44,598 bases of DNA from Planctomycetota bacterium (GTDB lineage: Bacteria; Planctomycetota; UBA8742; UBA2392): contig JAGQRE010000014.1 in the NCBI GenBank assembly GCA_020425695.1, forward strand, positions 1-44,598, read 5' to 3'. Numbering within the stretch: position 1 is the first letter of the stretch; every line of letters starts with the position of its first letter. Made by a program: the position numbers and the translations under genes. The notes under the pieces are model-generated. The model was not told the DNA's origin and ran no database searches. It saw only the letters and a list, made by a program, of their open reading frames with translations. This document shows positions 7,015-15,523 of this stretch, in pieces.

Positions 7015-7595
7015 CACGAGTGTCTGAGACCACTTTGGTTTCTGCGTTCACGGTCGGCGAGACTAACGCCTTTAATGGCGTCGGCCTGTTCGCGGGTCAT
7101 GGCCGGTCGATGCGGCTGCGGTGGCATCTCGCCCTTTGCCCTCAGCACGAAGTCGTGCGCCCATTGACGTGTAAAGACACGGCTGTGGTCATTGTGAGTA
7201 AGCTCGATTTTGAGTCCCCGCTGCACAATCAGCGCACCGCACTCCATCAGGCGATCTTCCACAAGCTCAATGGCTCTTCCGAAATTGCGATAGGCGCGGT
7301 CACAGCCGACGAACGCGGCAGCGGGTATGCCTGTCAACCGCTTCTCAGGCGCTAGCAACTCGCCCATGCTTCGGTCCATCGGAAGAAAGTCGGCGTGGTG
7401 TTCACCATCTCCCCATGTCGGTTCGCCCACCAGAATCGCGTCGCCTTCCAGCAGGATTGACGCGTCAAGGCCGTAGGCGTTGTACAGGTCGACCTCGACG
7501 CCGCCGACTGATGATGCACCCTCGGCCGCCAGTTCGGCTGTTTCCCGGGTGTTGCCGCCTGTCGTGGTGTAGACGATGAGTAAGCGCAGGCTCAT
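7014..7595 (-). CDS. Flavodoxin family protein
   Basis: 193 residues. The N-terminus has the flavodoxin phosphate-binding loop TTTGGNTRETAE directly after the first beta strand (RLLIVY). EPTWGDGEH near 75 supplies the aromatic residue that normally stacks on the FMN ring, and FVGCDRAYRNFGRAIE the second FMN loop. Flavodoxins are small soluble one- or two-electron carriers. The last 40 or so residues (KGEMPPQPHRPAMTREQ onward) extend beyond the usual core. Its electron partner is not evident; the flavin-reductase fragment at the window start is not adjacent. The start ATG at 7595 precedes the first strand directly. Confidence 0.88.
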   Translation of the reverse strand: MSLRLLIVYTTTGGNTRETAELAAEGASSVGGVEVDLYNAYGLDASILLEGDAILVGEPTWGDGEHHADFLPMDRSMGELLAPEKRLTGIPAAAFVGCDRAYRNFGRAIELVEDRLMECGALIVQRGLKIELTHNDHSRVFTRQWAHDFVLRAKGEMPPQPHRPAMTREQADAIKGVSLADRERRNQSGLRHS

Positions 7596-7695
7596 TCGGA
7601 TGTATCCGACGTCAGTTCAGGACGGGCGACGGTGCTACCAGTGGCCGCTCGGTCCTGGATTGTAGCCCGTCACGGAGCGATTTCGACCGTGCCGG

Positions 7696-8577
7696 TCAGG
7701 GCTCAAGCATTCTCCACATCCGCGACTTGCCCTGAAGTTGCGGCGCAGTAGTCAAGTCCAGTACGGCACCGACAAGCCCCGGTTTGAAAGTCACAGGATG
7801 ACGAACGCCCTGGGTAAAGGCCAGCATCGGCACTTGATGTCCTTTGGCGTGAATCGCATGCAGGCGGACAGCAGTTCGGACCGTTCCGCTACGAGAAGTC
7901 TCTTCGACATGATCGTCTGCCAGATCTTCATCGGCCGGGTCGATCACGGTCGCACCTATCATCTTCTTGCCGTCCAGCATCTGTTCCGGCGTATAGCCGA
8001 GCTGCCTGTAAATGGGTCCGCGCACGAACCTCTCCGTGAAGAACGGATCGTTCTCCGCGAAATAGGTTGAGAGAGGCAGCAGGTCCACTAGCCATTCCGC
8101 GTTGATCTGCGCGGGCGGCTCTGTCTTGTGAGTCCAGATGGCATCGTGACCACGGGGTGTCAGCACTTCGTACTCGCCGTCCAAAGCAGGTACGCGCCGC
8201 AGATCAACAGCCATACCAGCGAGGCCAAGCAGCTTCTCAGAACGGTCGAAAACACCGTGCAGCATCAGCAGCAGCGCTAACGGGCGGTCAGAGACATCAC
8301 GGATGCGCAAACGCGCTACGACGGGACTGGTCCCGAGCAGCGCCTGCTCGGCCGCCTGCTCCATGACGCGCAGGTCGCTCCGCTCCAACGCGGAAACAGC
8401 AAAGCGATTTCGATTGTCGATGAAGTCCGTCAACTTGTAGCCGAACGCGCCTCCACCGGACGCGGCCGCGTATCGAATGGTGTAGTACTCGTCGTTCTCG
8501 CAAAAGAAGGTCACGAGCGGCAGCTGATCAAGCACCCACTGAGCATCCATGGGCGGGTCATTTGGCGACGCATTCAT
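7696..8577 (-). CDS. Tandem PAS-like domain protein, paralogue B
   Basis: I place the start at the ATG at 8577 (293 residues), where alignment with the upstream paralogue begins; a longer GTG-started form (8673) has no homologous N-terminus. It contains two copies of a domain of about 130 residues. The first begins WVLDQLPLVTFFCENDEYY and ends ALDGEYE; the second begins EWLVDLLPLSTYFAENDPF and ends LQGKSR. Fold-type features (LP-x-x-[ST]-x-F entry strand, FGY or LGY helix, VDLR-like last strand) resemble PAS sensory domains. There is no kinase, GGDEF or DNA-binding output. It probably arose by duplication with the gene 121 bases upstream. Ligand and partner are unknown. Confidence 0.78.
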   Translation of the reverse strand: MNASPNDPPMDAQWVLDQLPLVTFFCENDEYYTIRYAAASGGGAFGYKLTDFIDNRNRFAVSALERSDLRVMEQAAEQALLGTSPVVARLRIRDVSDRPLALLLMLHGVFDRSEKLLGLAGMAVDLRRVPALDGEYEVLTPRGHDAIWTHKTEPPAQINAEWLVDLLPLSTYFAENDPFFTERFVRGPIYRQLGYTPEQMLDGKKMIGATVIDPADEDLADDHVEETSRSGTVRTAVRLHAIHAKGHQVPMLAFTQGVRHPVTFKPGLVGAVLDLTTAPQLQGKSRMWRMLEP

Positions 8578-8698
8578 GGAGATGATTTTCGTGTGAGCGA
8601 CGAAATTCCCATGTCCAAGAGTTAACGGAGCTTTGTAACAGACCCGAATGACAATTGGCAAGAACCGGTCCACGTACTTGAGACAGTCACTTCGAAAC

Positions 8699-9586
8699 TC
8701 AGACCGGCGTTTGCGTACTCAAGAGCTTCGACGGCCCTTGCAAGCCCGGGACGTGCGTGATGTTCAAGACGCCACCACTGATTGCGATTTCGTCCGTGTC
8801 GGGCAGTTTGATTCCGCGTGCAAACACGAGCACCGGGACAGCTTCTGTGGACTTCGCCACCAGACGAATTCGCGCTACGGTGATCGTGCCTTCTCGGCTT
8901 GCCGCAGCTTCGAAGTATGCGTCGGAAACGTCCTGATCGTCGGGGTGTAGAACGCTCCAGGGTTTGATCGGGCCGGCCTTTCGGAAATCTTCCGTGGAGT
9001 AGCCAAGGGTTTCTTCCATGGCCCCACGGTTGACGCGTATCGAGTAGCTTTCGTCGTTCTCACAGATGAAAGTGTCTACCGGTAGGTGGTTCGACACCCA
9101 CTTCGCTGTGTAGTTTGTCGTGGGCTTCGCGGGTACACGCAGAATCGGCGGTACGCGCAGACTCGACAACACACCCGGCTCGCCTTGAAGCGCAGGGCAG
9201 AGCCTCAAGTCGAAGGCAAACCCCGAAAGCCCCAACACTTCGCCGTCCGCACCCAGCACGGTTTGCGAAGCCAGCAACACCGGCACCGTTTCACCACTTG
9301 CAGTGACAAACCGATAACGCGAAACGACCGGACGCCCGCCGGCCAGCGCTTGCTCAGCGTGCGAATCAACGATGTCCTGATCTTCCGGAAATGTCGTGCT
9401 GGCCGCAAAGTAGTTCTTGTTGTCAACGAACTCGTGGTACTGATAGCCGAACGCGCCATCCCCGGGGCCGGTAAGCAGGCGCATGGAGTACAGCGCGTCG
9501 TTCTCGCAACAGAACGAGATGAAGGGCATGCTCGCCAGCAGCCAGTCATCGGATATCTCCGAAAAAGTACCTTCTGTCTCGTTCAT
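8699..9586 (-). CDS. Tandem PAS-like domain protein, paralogue A
   Basis: 295 residues, two PAS-like repeats. CEND occurs at 27-30 (SFCCENDALYSMR) and 175-178 (TFICENDESYSIR), each followed by a hydrophobic helix with FGY or LGY. Each repeat ends with P-[AG]-LQG (PALQGEPG near 131 and PGLQGPSK near 280). The HPDDQD stretch in the second repeat is typical of PAS domains, which often have HPDD at this point. There is no signal peptide or membrane segment, so it is cytoplasmic. It is the first gene of a pair with paralogue B. A candidate promoter lies at 9624-9651. It is probably a ligand- or protein-binding sensor lacking its own output domain. Confidence 0.8.
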   Translation of the reverse strand: MNETEGTFSEISDDWLLASMPFISFCCENDALYSMRLLTGPGDGAFGYQYHEFVDNKNYFAASTTFPEDQDIVDSHAEQALAGGRPVVSRYRFVTASGETVPVLLASQTVLGADGEVLGLSGFAFDLRLCPALQGEPGVLSSLRVPPILRVPAKPTTNYTAKWVSNHLPVDTFICENDESYSIRVNRGAMEETLGYSTEDFRKAGPIKPWSVLHPDDQDVSDAYFEAAASREGTITVARIRLVAKSTEAVPVLVFARGIKLPDTDEIAISGGVLNITHVPGLQGPSKLLSTQTPV

Positions 9587-9623
9587 CGCCCAGATTGCTC
9601 ATGTGGGACGGGAGGTGCGTGGA

Positions 9624-9651
9624 AGTATAATCACAAAGTAAGACAACGGAA
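9624..9651 (-). promoter_or_regulatory. Candidate promoter for PAS-like gene pair
   Basis: On the minus strand TTCCGT (9651-9646) and TATACT (9629-9624) are 16 bases apart, about 38 bases ahead of the ATG at 9586. The -35 is weak. Confidence 0.35.
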
Positions 9652-9675
9652 GTGCGCTCAAGTCACAATCCAAAC

Positions 9676-9861
9676 TTACTCGCGGGTTGATTCGACCCAG
9701 GCCCGCCCATCTTCATCCCAGGTCACCCGCAGCACATTCGGAACGCAGCACACAGGGCAGTCTTCGACGTATTCCTGCTGGTTACCAGCACTTGTGTCGA
9801 GACTGACTTCAATCTCCTCGCCACAACTGTCGCATATGTAGACGGCGGTTTCATCCATCAT
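9676..9861 (-). CDS. CPXCG-type cysteine-rich small protein
   Basis: 61 residues. Two cysteine pairs (YICDSCGEE and DCPVCCVP) and an acidic C-terminus (VTWDEDGRAWVESTRE) match the CPXCG motif-containing cysteine-rich family, small probable zinc-ribbon proteins of unknown role. The usual CPxCG is CPVCC here, so the glycine after the second Cys of the second knuckle is replaced. The start could be either of two adjacent ATGs; I take the first. It follows mnmG on the same strand, separated by a hairpin, so it may be independently transcribed. Confidence 0.8.
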   Translation of the reverse strand: MMDETAVYICDSCGEEIEVSLDTSAGNQQEYVEDCPVCCVPNVLRVTWDEDGRAWVESTRE

Positions 9862-9876
9862 TCACCAGTTAAATTT

Positions 9877-9907
9877 GAAGCCCTCGCGGGGCAATCACGA
9901 GGGCTTC
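9877..9907 (-). terminator. Hairpin between mnmG and CPXCG gene
   Basis: A perfect 10-bp stem (GAAGCCCTCG / CGAGGGCTTC) with an 11-base loop, followed on the minus strand by AAATTTAA. It is a plausible but not strong terminator for mnmG. Confidence 0.5.
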
Positions 9908-10017
9908 TCTCAATCCCCTCCCGGGCTAAGAGGGGTTGGGGCATACTGTTTTTGTCCGTTTCGGACACCAGAAGCGTACCCCACCCAAAGGAAAAATCAA
10001 GACTATCTGGACCTAGT

Positions 10018-10026
10018 TTATCCACA
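10018..10026. promoter_or_regulatory. Perfect-consensus DnaA box next to mnmG
   Basis: TTATCCACA matches the high-affinity DnaA box. It lies a few bases past the mnmG (gidA) stop. Only one box is visible, so an origin is not supported by itself. Confidence 0.35.
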
Positions 10027-10033
10027 TTAGGTC

Positions 10034-11914
10034 TCACGACGTAACTCCTCGTGCGGACTTTAGGTAGACACGCAGAACCGTAAGGTCGCCCGGGCCGATG
10101 CCGGGGATGCGCGCGGCCTGTCCAAGGGTTCGCGGCGCGACTTTCGCCAGTTTCTCGCGCGCCTCTTTGCGCAACGGCTCGATGCCCGTGTAGCGTAATC
10201 CGTGCGGCAGGACGAAAGACTCAAGCTCATTCATGCGGGCCACTTCGGCGTCTTCGCGATCCATGTAGCCCGCATAACGCGCGTCGATTTCGAGTGTCGC
10301 CATGGCTTCTTGATCAAGCTCAACCAGCGCCGGTTGAAGCTCCAGCACACGCGCCCACTCGAACTGCGGCGTGCGCAGCCAGTCATACAATGTCTTGCCG
10401 TCGTGGCGCAGCTCGCGCAGCAGTTGCTCACCACGCTGATAGTCGTGCAGTTTGGCTTCAAAACGCTCGCGACGCTCGGGCTCGGCACAACCCAGTTCAA
10501 TGGCAACAGGTGTCAGGCGGCGATCGGCGTTATCCGTGCGCAGGCGCAGGCGGTACTCGGCCAAACTGGTGAACATGCGATACGGCTCGTCGGTGCCGCG
10601 CGTCGTCAAGTCGTCAATCAGCACGCCGATATAGCCCTGGTCGCGCCGGAGCACGACCGACTCGCGACCGCCCAGCGTAAGCGCCGCGTTCAGCCCGGCC
10701 ATCAGCCCCTGGGCCCCGGCCTCTTCATAACCAGTGGTCCCGTTGATCTGCCCAGCCAGGTACAGCCCCGCAACCAGCTTGGTTTCGAGCGTGCTGAAGA
10801 CCTGCGTCGGCGGAATGAAGTCGTACTCGACCGCGTAGCCGTACTTGACGATCTTCGCGCGCTCCAGCCCGGGAATGGTTTGCACCACGGCGTCCTGCAC
10901 GTCGCGCGGCATGCTGGTGCTGATGCCGTTTGGGTACACCTCGTTGGTGTCAGCGCCCTCCGGCTCGAGAAACACGTGGTGGCTCAGCTTGTCCGGAAAG
11001 CGCTTGATCTTGTCCTCAATCGACGGGCAGTAGCGCGGCCCGACGCCGACAATCTGCCCACTGTAAAGTGGACTGCGCTTTAGATTCTCGCTGATAACGC
11101 GATGCGTTTCTTCGTTGGTATGCGTGATGTAGCAGCTTTGCTGCGGCTGCGTGATCTCGCGGGTCATGAATGAAAAAGGGCGCGGCGGGTCATCACCCTG
11201 CTGCTCCTCGACCCTTGACCAGTCAATGGTTGACCCGTCAAGACGTGGAGGCGTACCGGTCTTCAGGCGCCCTGTCCGAAAACCGATATCGCGAAGCTGT
11301 GCTGACAGCCCGTGCGAAGCCTTCTCGCCGGCGCGCCCGCCGACAATCTGCTCCTCGCCGTAGTGCAACAGCCCACCCAGGAACGTACCGGTCGTCAGCA
11401 CCACACGCGGGGCGCGCAACTTACGCCCGTCAGCGAGGACCACACCCGCCACATTTTGGATTTTGGATTTTGGATTTTGGATTGAGCCGTCGTGGACCGC
11501 TTGCGCTGAATCCAAAATCGAAAATCCAGAATCCAAAATCAATTGATCCGCTTCACCTTCGACGATTGTAAGGCCTACGGTCGCTTCGCACATTTCCTGC
11601 GCGTAACGCTGGTACTTGTCTTTGTCGGCCTGTGCACGCGGTGAGATCACGGCCGCGCCCTTACTGGTGTTCAGCATCCGGAACTGGATACCGGCCGCGT
11701 CAATCAGGCGCCCCATCGCGCCGCCGAGCGCGTCGATCTCACGAACAATCTGACCTTTGGCCACACCACCAATGGCCGGGTTGCAGGACATGCGCCCGAT
11801 ACCGTCACGCGTAAACGTAACCAGACAAGTACGAGCACCCACACGCACCGAGGCCAAAGCCGCCTCAATACCCGCATGCCCCCCACCAACCACGATGACG
11901 TCAAAGGTGTACAT
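10034..11914 (-). CDS. mnmG: tRNA U34 carboxymethylaminomethylation enzyme MnmG (GidA)
   Basis: 626 residues. MnmG, with MnmE, uses FAD, NADH and methylene-THF to install the (c)mnm5 group on wobble uridine of certain tRNAs. The N-terminal FAD site is [17 protein letters not shown], followed by [53 protein letters not shown] and [19 protein letters not shown] are family signatures, and the C-terminal MnmE-binding helical domain is complete. Between about residues 125 and 155 there is a stretch ([12 protein letters not shown] then [11 protein letters not shown]) encoded by a dispersed inverted repeat, in frame. A GAGG ribosome-binding site lies in the nine bases after the toxin stop, so it is probably cotranscribed with the toxin-antitoxin pair. 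Confidence 0.96.
   Translation of the reverse strand: MYTFDVIVVGGGHAGIEAALASVRVGARTCLVTFTRDGIGRMSCNPAIGGVAKGQIVREIDALGGAMGRLIDAAGIQFRMLNTSKGAAVISPRAQADKDKYQRYAQEMCEATVGLTIVEGEADQLILDSGFSILDSAQAVHDGSIQNPKSKIQNVAGVVLADGRKLRAPRVVLTTGTFLGGLLHYGEEQIVGGRAGEKASHGLSAQLRDIGFRTGRLKTGTPPRLDGSTIDWSRVEEQQGDDPPRPFSFMTREITQPQQSCYITHTNEETHRVISENLKRSPLYSGQIVGVGPRYCPSIEDKIKRFPDKLSHHVFLEPEGADTNEVYPNGISTSMPRDVQDAVVQTIPGLERAKIVKYGYAVEYDFIPPTQVFSTLETKLVAGLYLAGQINGTTGYEEAGAQGLMAGLNAALTLGGRESVVLRRDQGYIGVLIDDLTTRGTDEPYRMFTSLAEYRLRLRTDNADRRLTPVAIELGCAEPERRERFEAKLHDYQRGEQLLRELRHDGKTLYDWLRTPQFEWARVLELQPALVELDQEAMATLEIDARYAGYMDREDAEVARMNELESFVLPHGLRYTGIEPLRKEAREKLAKVAPRTLGQAARIPGIGPGDLTVLRVYLKSARGVTS
11454..11540. repeat. 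GGATTTT-type inverted repeat inserted in frame in mnmG
   Basis: The left arm 11454-11484 consists of TTTTGGA units. The core 11485-11508 contains GGACCGC and TTGCGCT. The right arm 11509-11540 is the reverse complement of the left. It is the same family as 1414-1516. On the minus strand it is translated as part of MnmG without a stop or frameshift. Confidence 0.88.
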
Positions 11915-11923
11915 GAACCTCGA

Positions 11924-12232
11924 TCACTTTGGCCCAACCCGGGAATCGAGCCACAAGTCAACTTCACGAGTTCCGTGAACAACACCCAGAAACTGCAGCA
12001 TGTCGCCACGAAGCCTGAAGAATACGAGGTATCTGTACTTTCTGATGATGGCTCGGTGAACCATCGGGCGAACTTCACGAAATGCTTCCGGATGGTCTAC
12101 GACTTCAGAGATCACGTGCTCGACAGCGGCAATAAAAGCATCGCCAAGGCCAGACACCTTGGTTTCAAGCCATGCAATGGCCTCATCGACGTCCATATCG
12201 AATTCCGGGGCAAAGACTACGACGCGCGCCAC
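11924..12232 (-). CDS. RelE/ParE-family toxin
   Basis: 102 residues with the RelE/ParE fold pattern: an N-terminal strand (ARVVVFAPEFDMDVDEAIAWLE), a helix pair with GLGDAFIAAVEHVISEVVDHPEAF, then a beta sheet carrying RAIIRKYRYLVFFRLRGD and FLGVVHGTREVDLWL. The Arg/Lys/Tyr-rich RKYRYLVFF segment followed by VVHGTR is diagnostic of the ParE-like branch. Such toxins poison gyrase or cut mRNA; which applies is not readable here. The start overlaps the end of the antitoxin gene by 16 bases, the normal antitoxin-first order. Its stop is nine bases before the mnmG start. Confidence 0.88.
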   Translation of the reverse strand: MARVVVFAPEFDMDVDEAIAWLETKVSGLGDAFIAAVEHVISEVVDHPEAFREVRPMVHRAIIRKYRYLVFFRLRGDMLQFLGVVHGTREVDLWLDSRVGPK

Positions 12233-12450
12233 TTCTTACTCCGCAGTCGTTTCATCATCTCGGCGTATGGAATGCCGCTTGATGGGTCGGCATCCAGTTC
12301 TGCGGCGCGGCGGTCCATCTCGTCCAGCACACCCTGCGAAACGGGTACATCATCATCTTCAGCCAGGGTGTCCCAAATGCGAGCGATCAACGCCAGCCGC
12401 TCGGTGGTGCTGAGCTTGCGAATGGCATCTATGTCGATGGTTTGCGCCAT
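12217..12450 (-). CDS. Addiction-module antitoxin component
   Basis: 77 residues from ATG at 12450 (an ATG at 12462 would add four residues). The sequence has the putative addiction-module component pattern: LSTTERLALIARIWDTLAED in the first half, then VLDEMDRRAAELDADPSSG and IPYAEMMKRLRSKK at the end. Members of this family are small helical antitoxins paired with RelE/ParE toxins, binding and neutralising the toxin by their C-terminus. The toxin gene overlaps its last 16 bases. It is divergent from birA, with 78 bases between the starts, so the pair's autoregulation could also reach birA. Confidence 0.85.
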   Translation of the reverse strand: MAQTIDIDAIRKLSTTERLALIARIWDTLAEDDDVPVSQGVLDEMDRRAAELDADPSSGIPYAEMMKRLRSKKWRAS

Positions 12451-12528
12451 ACCTACAAGCATACCACGCCGCGGAACAGGCCAGCAACCACTAGTCACCG
12501 GGCACGGGCCACCATATCCTTCCTGCCC

Positions 12529-13554
12529 ATGAACCGGGATTTGATCACCTATCTGAAGGCGCAGTCGCAGTTCACGCCGATCCCTGAGCTTGAGGCGAAG
12601 CTCGGGCTTGAGCGTGACCAGGTCTTCACCGATGTCGAGACCCTCATCGAAGAGGGCTACTCGGTCGAGTTTCATCCGTATCTCGGCATGAAACTGATCG
12701 ATATCCCCGACCGCCTGCTGAAGCACGAGATCCGCGACGACCTGAACACCAAAAACGTCGGGCGCAAACTCAAGATCTTCGACCAGGTCACCAGCACCAA
12801 CGAAACCGCCTGGGAGCAATACGAGGCCGACCCGGACTTGCGCGACGGCACAGTGATTCTCGCAGAAAGCCAGACACGCGGGCGCGGACGCATGGGGCGC
12901 GAGTGGCACTCAACCCCGAAGGCCGGGCTGTGGCTCAGCGTGATCCTCAAGTGCAACGTGCCGCCTGACAAAGTTGCGTTCCTGACCAGCGGCGCTGCCC
13001 TGGCCGTTGCAAACATGCTGCAGCAGTTCATCCACCTGCCGGCCGAGGTGAAGTGGCCGAACGATGTCATGATTCGCGGACGCAAAGTGTGCGGCATCCT
13101 GGTTGAGGCACGCAGCACCCACCCGAATGTATACGTGCTCGGCATCGGCTTGAACGTGAACCAGTCGCGCTCGGACTTTCCGGAGTCACTGCGCGAGACG
13201 GCCACAAGCCTGCGCCTTGAGCGCCCGGGCGCCCGCAGCCTGAACCGCGTGCGTGTGCTGCGCCCGCTGTTGTTTTATCTTGAGCGCGTCTACACCCAGA
13301 TTCGCAAGAAGAAGTGGGACCGCATTGCGAACGCGTGGTCCGAGTTCGTTCACATGGGCGGCAAGTTCGTGCGCCTGCAACAGGGCGGTGAAGAGTTCCG
13401 CGGCACCGTCGTCAAGATTCACCCCAGTGACGGAATCACACTGAAGCTCGACGGCACGGAAGACCAGAAAACGTTCTCATCCGAAAGCGTCACCGGCGTT
13501 CGTGAGATCAGCCAGGAAACCCCGGACAGTGAGCCTGAAGGGGTGCAACCGTGA
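12529..13554 (+). CDS. birA: Biotin--[acetyl-CoA-carboxylase] ligase (BirA)
   Basis: 341 residues from ATG at 12529; the upstream 29 codons of the same frame are not family-like. The enzyme activates biotin to biotinyl-AMP and attaches it to the biotin carrier protein of acetyl-CoA carboxylase. An N-terminal helix-turn-helix-like domain (LITYLKAQSQFTPIPELEAK) suggests it is also a regulator, as in bifunctional BirA. The catalytic domain shows FDQVTSTNETAWE, the biotin/ATP loop GRGRMGREWHS, VKWPNDV and KVCGILVEAR, with GIGLNVNQ, and the C-terminal SH3-like domain near FRGTVVKIHPSDGITLKL. Its last four bases overlap the GTG start of the next gene. Confidence 0.94.
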   Translation: MNRDLITYLKAQSQFTPIPELEAKLGLERDQVFTDVETLIEEGYSVEFHPYLGMKLIDIPDRLLKHEIRDDLNTKNVGRKLKIFDQVTSTNETAWEQYEADPDLRDGTVILAESQTRGRGRMGREWHSTPKAGLWLSVILKCNVPPDKVAFLTSGAALAVANMLQQFIHLPAEVKWPNDVMIRGRKVCGILVEARSTHPNVYVLGIGLNVNQSRSDFPESLRETATSLRLERPGARSLNRVRVLRPLLFYLERVYTQIRKKKWDRIANAWSEFVHMGGKFVRLQQGGEEFRGTVVKIHPSDGITLKLDGTEDQKTFSSESVTGVREISQETPDSEPEGVQP

Positions 13555-13895
13555 GCATCACACGCGAGACCCTTGAGCACTATCTGGGTGTACACAACGA
13601 AAGCGTGGCAAGCGGCGACTTCGGCCCTGTGACCGCACTGTTCACACCTGACGGCGAACTGCATTTCGTTGGTGTCGAACTCGGCCCCTACCGTGGGCGC
13701 GACGCGATTGCACAAGCGTTCAAAGACTACCCGCCTTCCGATGCGCTTGTGCTGATCAACATCGCAGCGGACGGCAACAAGGCTACGGCGATATACTCAC
13801 GCGCATCGGACCCTGACAAGCGCGTCGGCACGCTGGTGCTGACAGCCGACGGGGAGTTGATTCAGCGTCTCACGATCGCCGTGCAACCCAGATAG
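13551..13895 (+). CDS. SnoaL/NTF2-like protein
   Basis: 114 residues. The pattern (ETLEHYLGVHNESVASGDFG, VTALFTPDGELHFVG, GPYRGRDAIAQAFKDYPPSD) is the SnoaL-like or steroid-isomerase-like cone fold: N-terminal helices, FTPDGE before the first strand, and the YRGRDAIAQAF helix. These small proteins are polyketide cyclases, isomerases or simply ligand-binding; no catalytic Asp/His pair can be assigned with certainty. It starts at GTG, overlapping the birA stop by four bases, so translation is coupled. The methyltransferase follows after four bases. Confidence 0.8.
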   Translation: MSITRETLEHYLGVHNESVASGDFGPVTALFTPDGELHFVGVELGPYRGRDAIAQAFKDYPPSDALVLINIAADGNKATAIYSRASDPDKRVGTLVLTADGELIQRLTIAVQPR

Positions 13896-13899
13896 AAAC

Positions 13900-14679
13900 A
13901 TGACTGAGAACGACATCTACGCCGCGCCCGAACTCTACGACCTGCTTTCCACTGGCGTACCGGGCGACGTGGAGTACTTCAGCAAGCTGGCGAAACAACA
14001 TAAGCGAGTGCTTGAGCTGGCCTGCGGAACAGGGCGCATCACGCTGCCAATGGCACAGGCCGGAGCCAAAGTCACCGGTATCGAACTGCGCGAAAGCATG
14101 CTGGACGCGGCCGCGCGAAAGCTGGAAAGCGAAACGCCGGCTGTGCAGAAGCGTGTTGACCTGTACCAGGGCGACATGCGCAGCTTTGACCTTGGCAAGA
14201 CGTACCCGTTGGTCGTCATTCCGTTTCGCGCATTCCAGCATCTGATTGACGTGAAAGACCAGCGCGCCTGCCTGGAGTGCTGCCGCGACCATTTGACGCG
14301 TCAAGGGCGGTTGGTCATCAACCTGTTCGACCCGAACCTCCGTATTCTGGCCGCCAATCTTGAAGTCAACGCCACGGCCGTGCGCAAGGTCGGTGAAGTA
14401 GACGTCGGTGATGGCGAACGAGTCGTGGCGTATTCAACCCGGACTTCATGCCCGGAAGAGCAGCGCTTTGAAGAAGAGTGGATCTACGAGCGATTCGCCG
14501 CCGACGGTCGCTCTCTCTGGCGACAGGCACGCAAGTTCAGCCTGCGCTGGTTCGGGCGTTACGAGATGGAGCACCTGTTCGAGCTCTGCGGGCTGGAAGT
14601 AGAGAAACTCGAAGGCGGCTTCAAAGGCCAGCCCTACCAACACGGCGGCGAACAAATCTGGACCGTCAAAAAAGCCTAG
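13900..14679 (+). CDS. Class I SAM-dependent methyltransferase
   Basis: 259 residues. Motif I is VLELACGTGRITLPMAQAG, and the acidic residue at the end of strand 2 is in VTGIELRESML. Motif III is the GDMRSFDLGKTYPLVVI segment (aspartate near adenine), followed by FRAFQHL. The C-terminal half contains a strand-rich insert (EEQRFEEEWIYERFAADGRS) and ends with ELCGLEVEKLEGGF. The usual SAM-binding Rossmann features are complete. The substrate is unknown. It is the third gene of the birA transcription unit, with a REPIN-type repeat behind it that could stop transcription. Confidence 0.87.
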   Translation: MTENDIYAAPELYDLLSTGVPGDVEYFSKLAKQHKRVLELACGTGRITLPMAQAGAKVTGIELRESMLDAAARKLESETPAVQKRVDLYQGDMRSFDLGKTYPLVVIPFRAFQHLIDVKDQRACLECCRDHLTRQGRLVINLFDPNLRILAANLEVNATAVRKVGEVDVGDGERVVAYSTRTSCPEEQRFEEEWIYERFAADGRSLWRQARKFSLRWFGRYEMEHLFELCGLEVEKLEGGFKGQPYQHGGEQIWTVKKA

Positions 14680-14723
14680 CAGCTGAGAGTTCCTCACTGG
14701 TGGACTTTGACAATTGCGTTTTT

Positions 14724-14823
14724 GGGTGGGCCCGACAATCTTGTCGGGCCGGCTGAGCGGAGCGAAGGCGAAACTGTCGCGCCAGAATCAGCGCGACCGC
14801 CGACAAGATTGTCGGCGCCACCC
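14724..14823. repeat. REPIN: paired REP elements of the GGGTGGGCCCGACA family
   Basis: The left REP at 14724-14750 differs at one base from the copies flanking the RAYT gene at 40203 and 40796. The right REP (14798-14823) is the inverse with GC to CG swaps on both sides of the stem, so pairing is kept. Between them is a third hairpin (GTCGCGC 14776-14782 / GCGCGAC 14791-14797). This looks like a non-autonomous element mobilised by the transposase at 40272. Confidence 0.9.
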
Positions 14824-14845
14824 AACCCATGGTTTCAACTAGCAT

Positions 14846-14896
14846 GAACCACCAGGACGCCGTTCTTCGTGTTCCTTCGTGGCCCTTCGTGGTTCC
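14846..14896. repeat. CTTCGTG-unit dispersed repeat
   Basis: Three near-copies of TTCTTCGTG / CCTTCGTGG lie at 14861-14896; the ends GAACCAC (14846) and GTGGTTC (14889) are inverted. It is a low-complexity dispersed type. The rest of 14680-14959 shows only the REPIN and this repeat. Confidence 0.6.
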
Positions 14897-14959
14897 AAAT
14901 TGCTTTACGTCTGAGCGCCGGTGGCTAGGTTGTTAGCTGACTCAACTCAGGAGAAACCG

Positions 14960-15519
<560 letters not shown>

Positions 15520-15523
<4 letters not shown>

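Noticed and set aside
10018..10026. Origin of replication
   Set aside because: Only a single DnaA box and no AT-rich unwinding region or origin genes; kept as a weak finding only.
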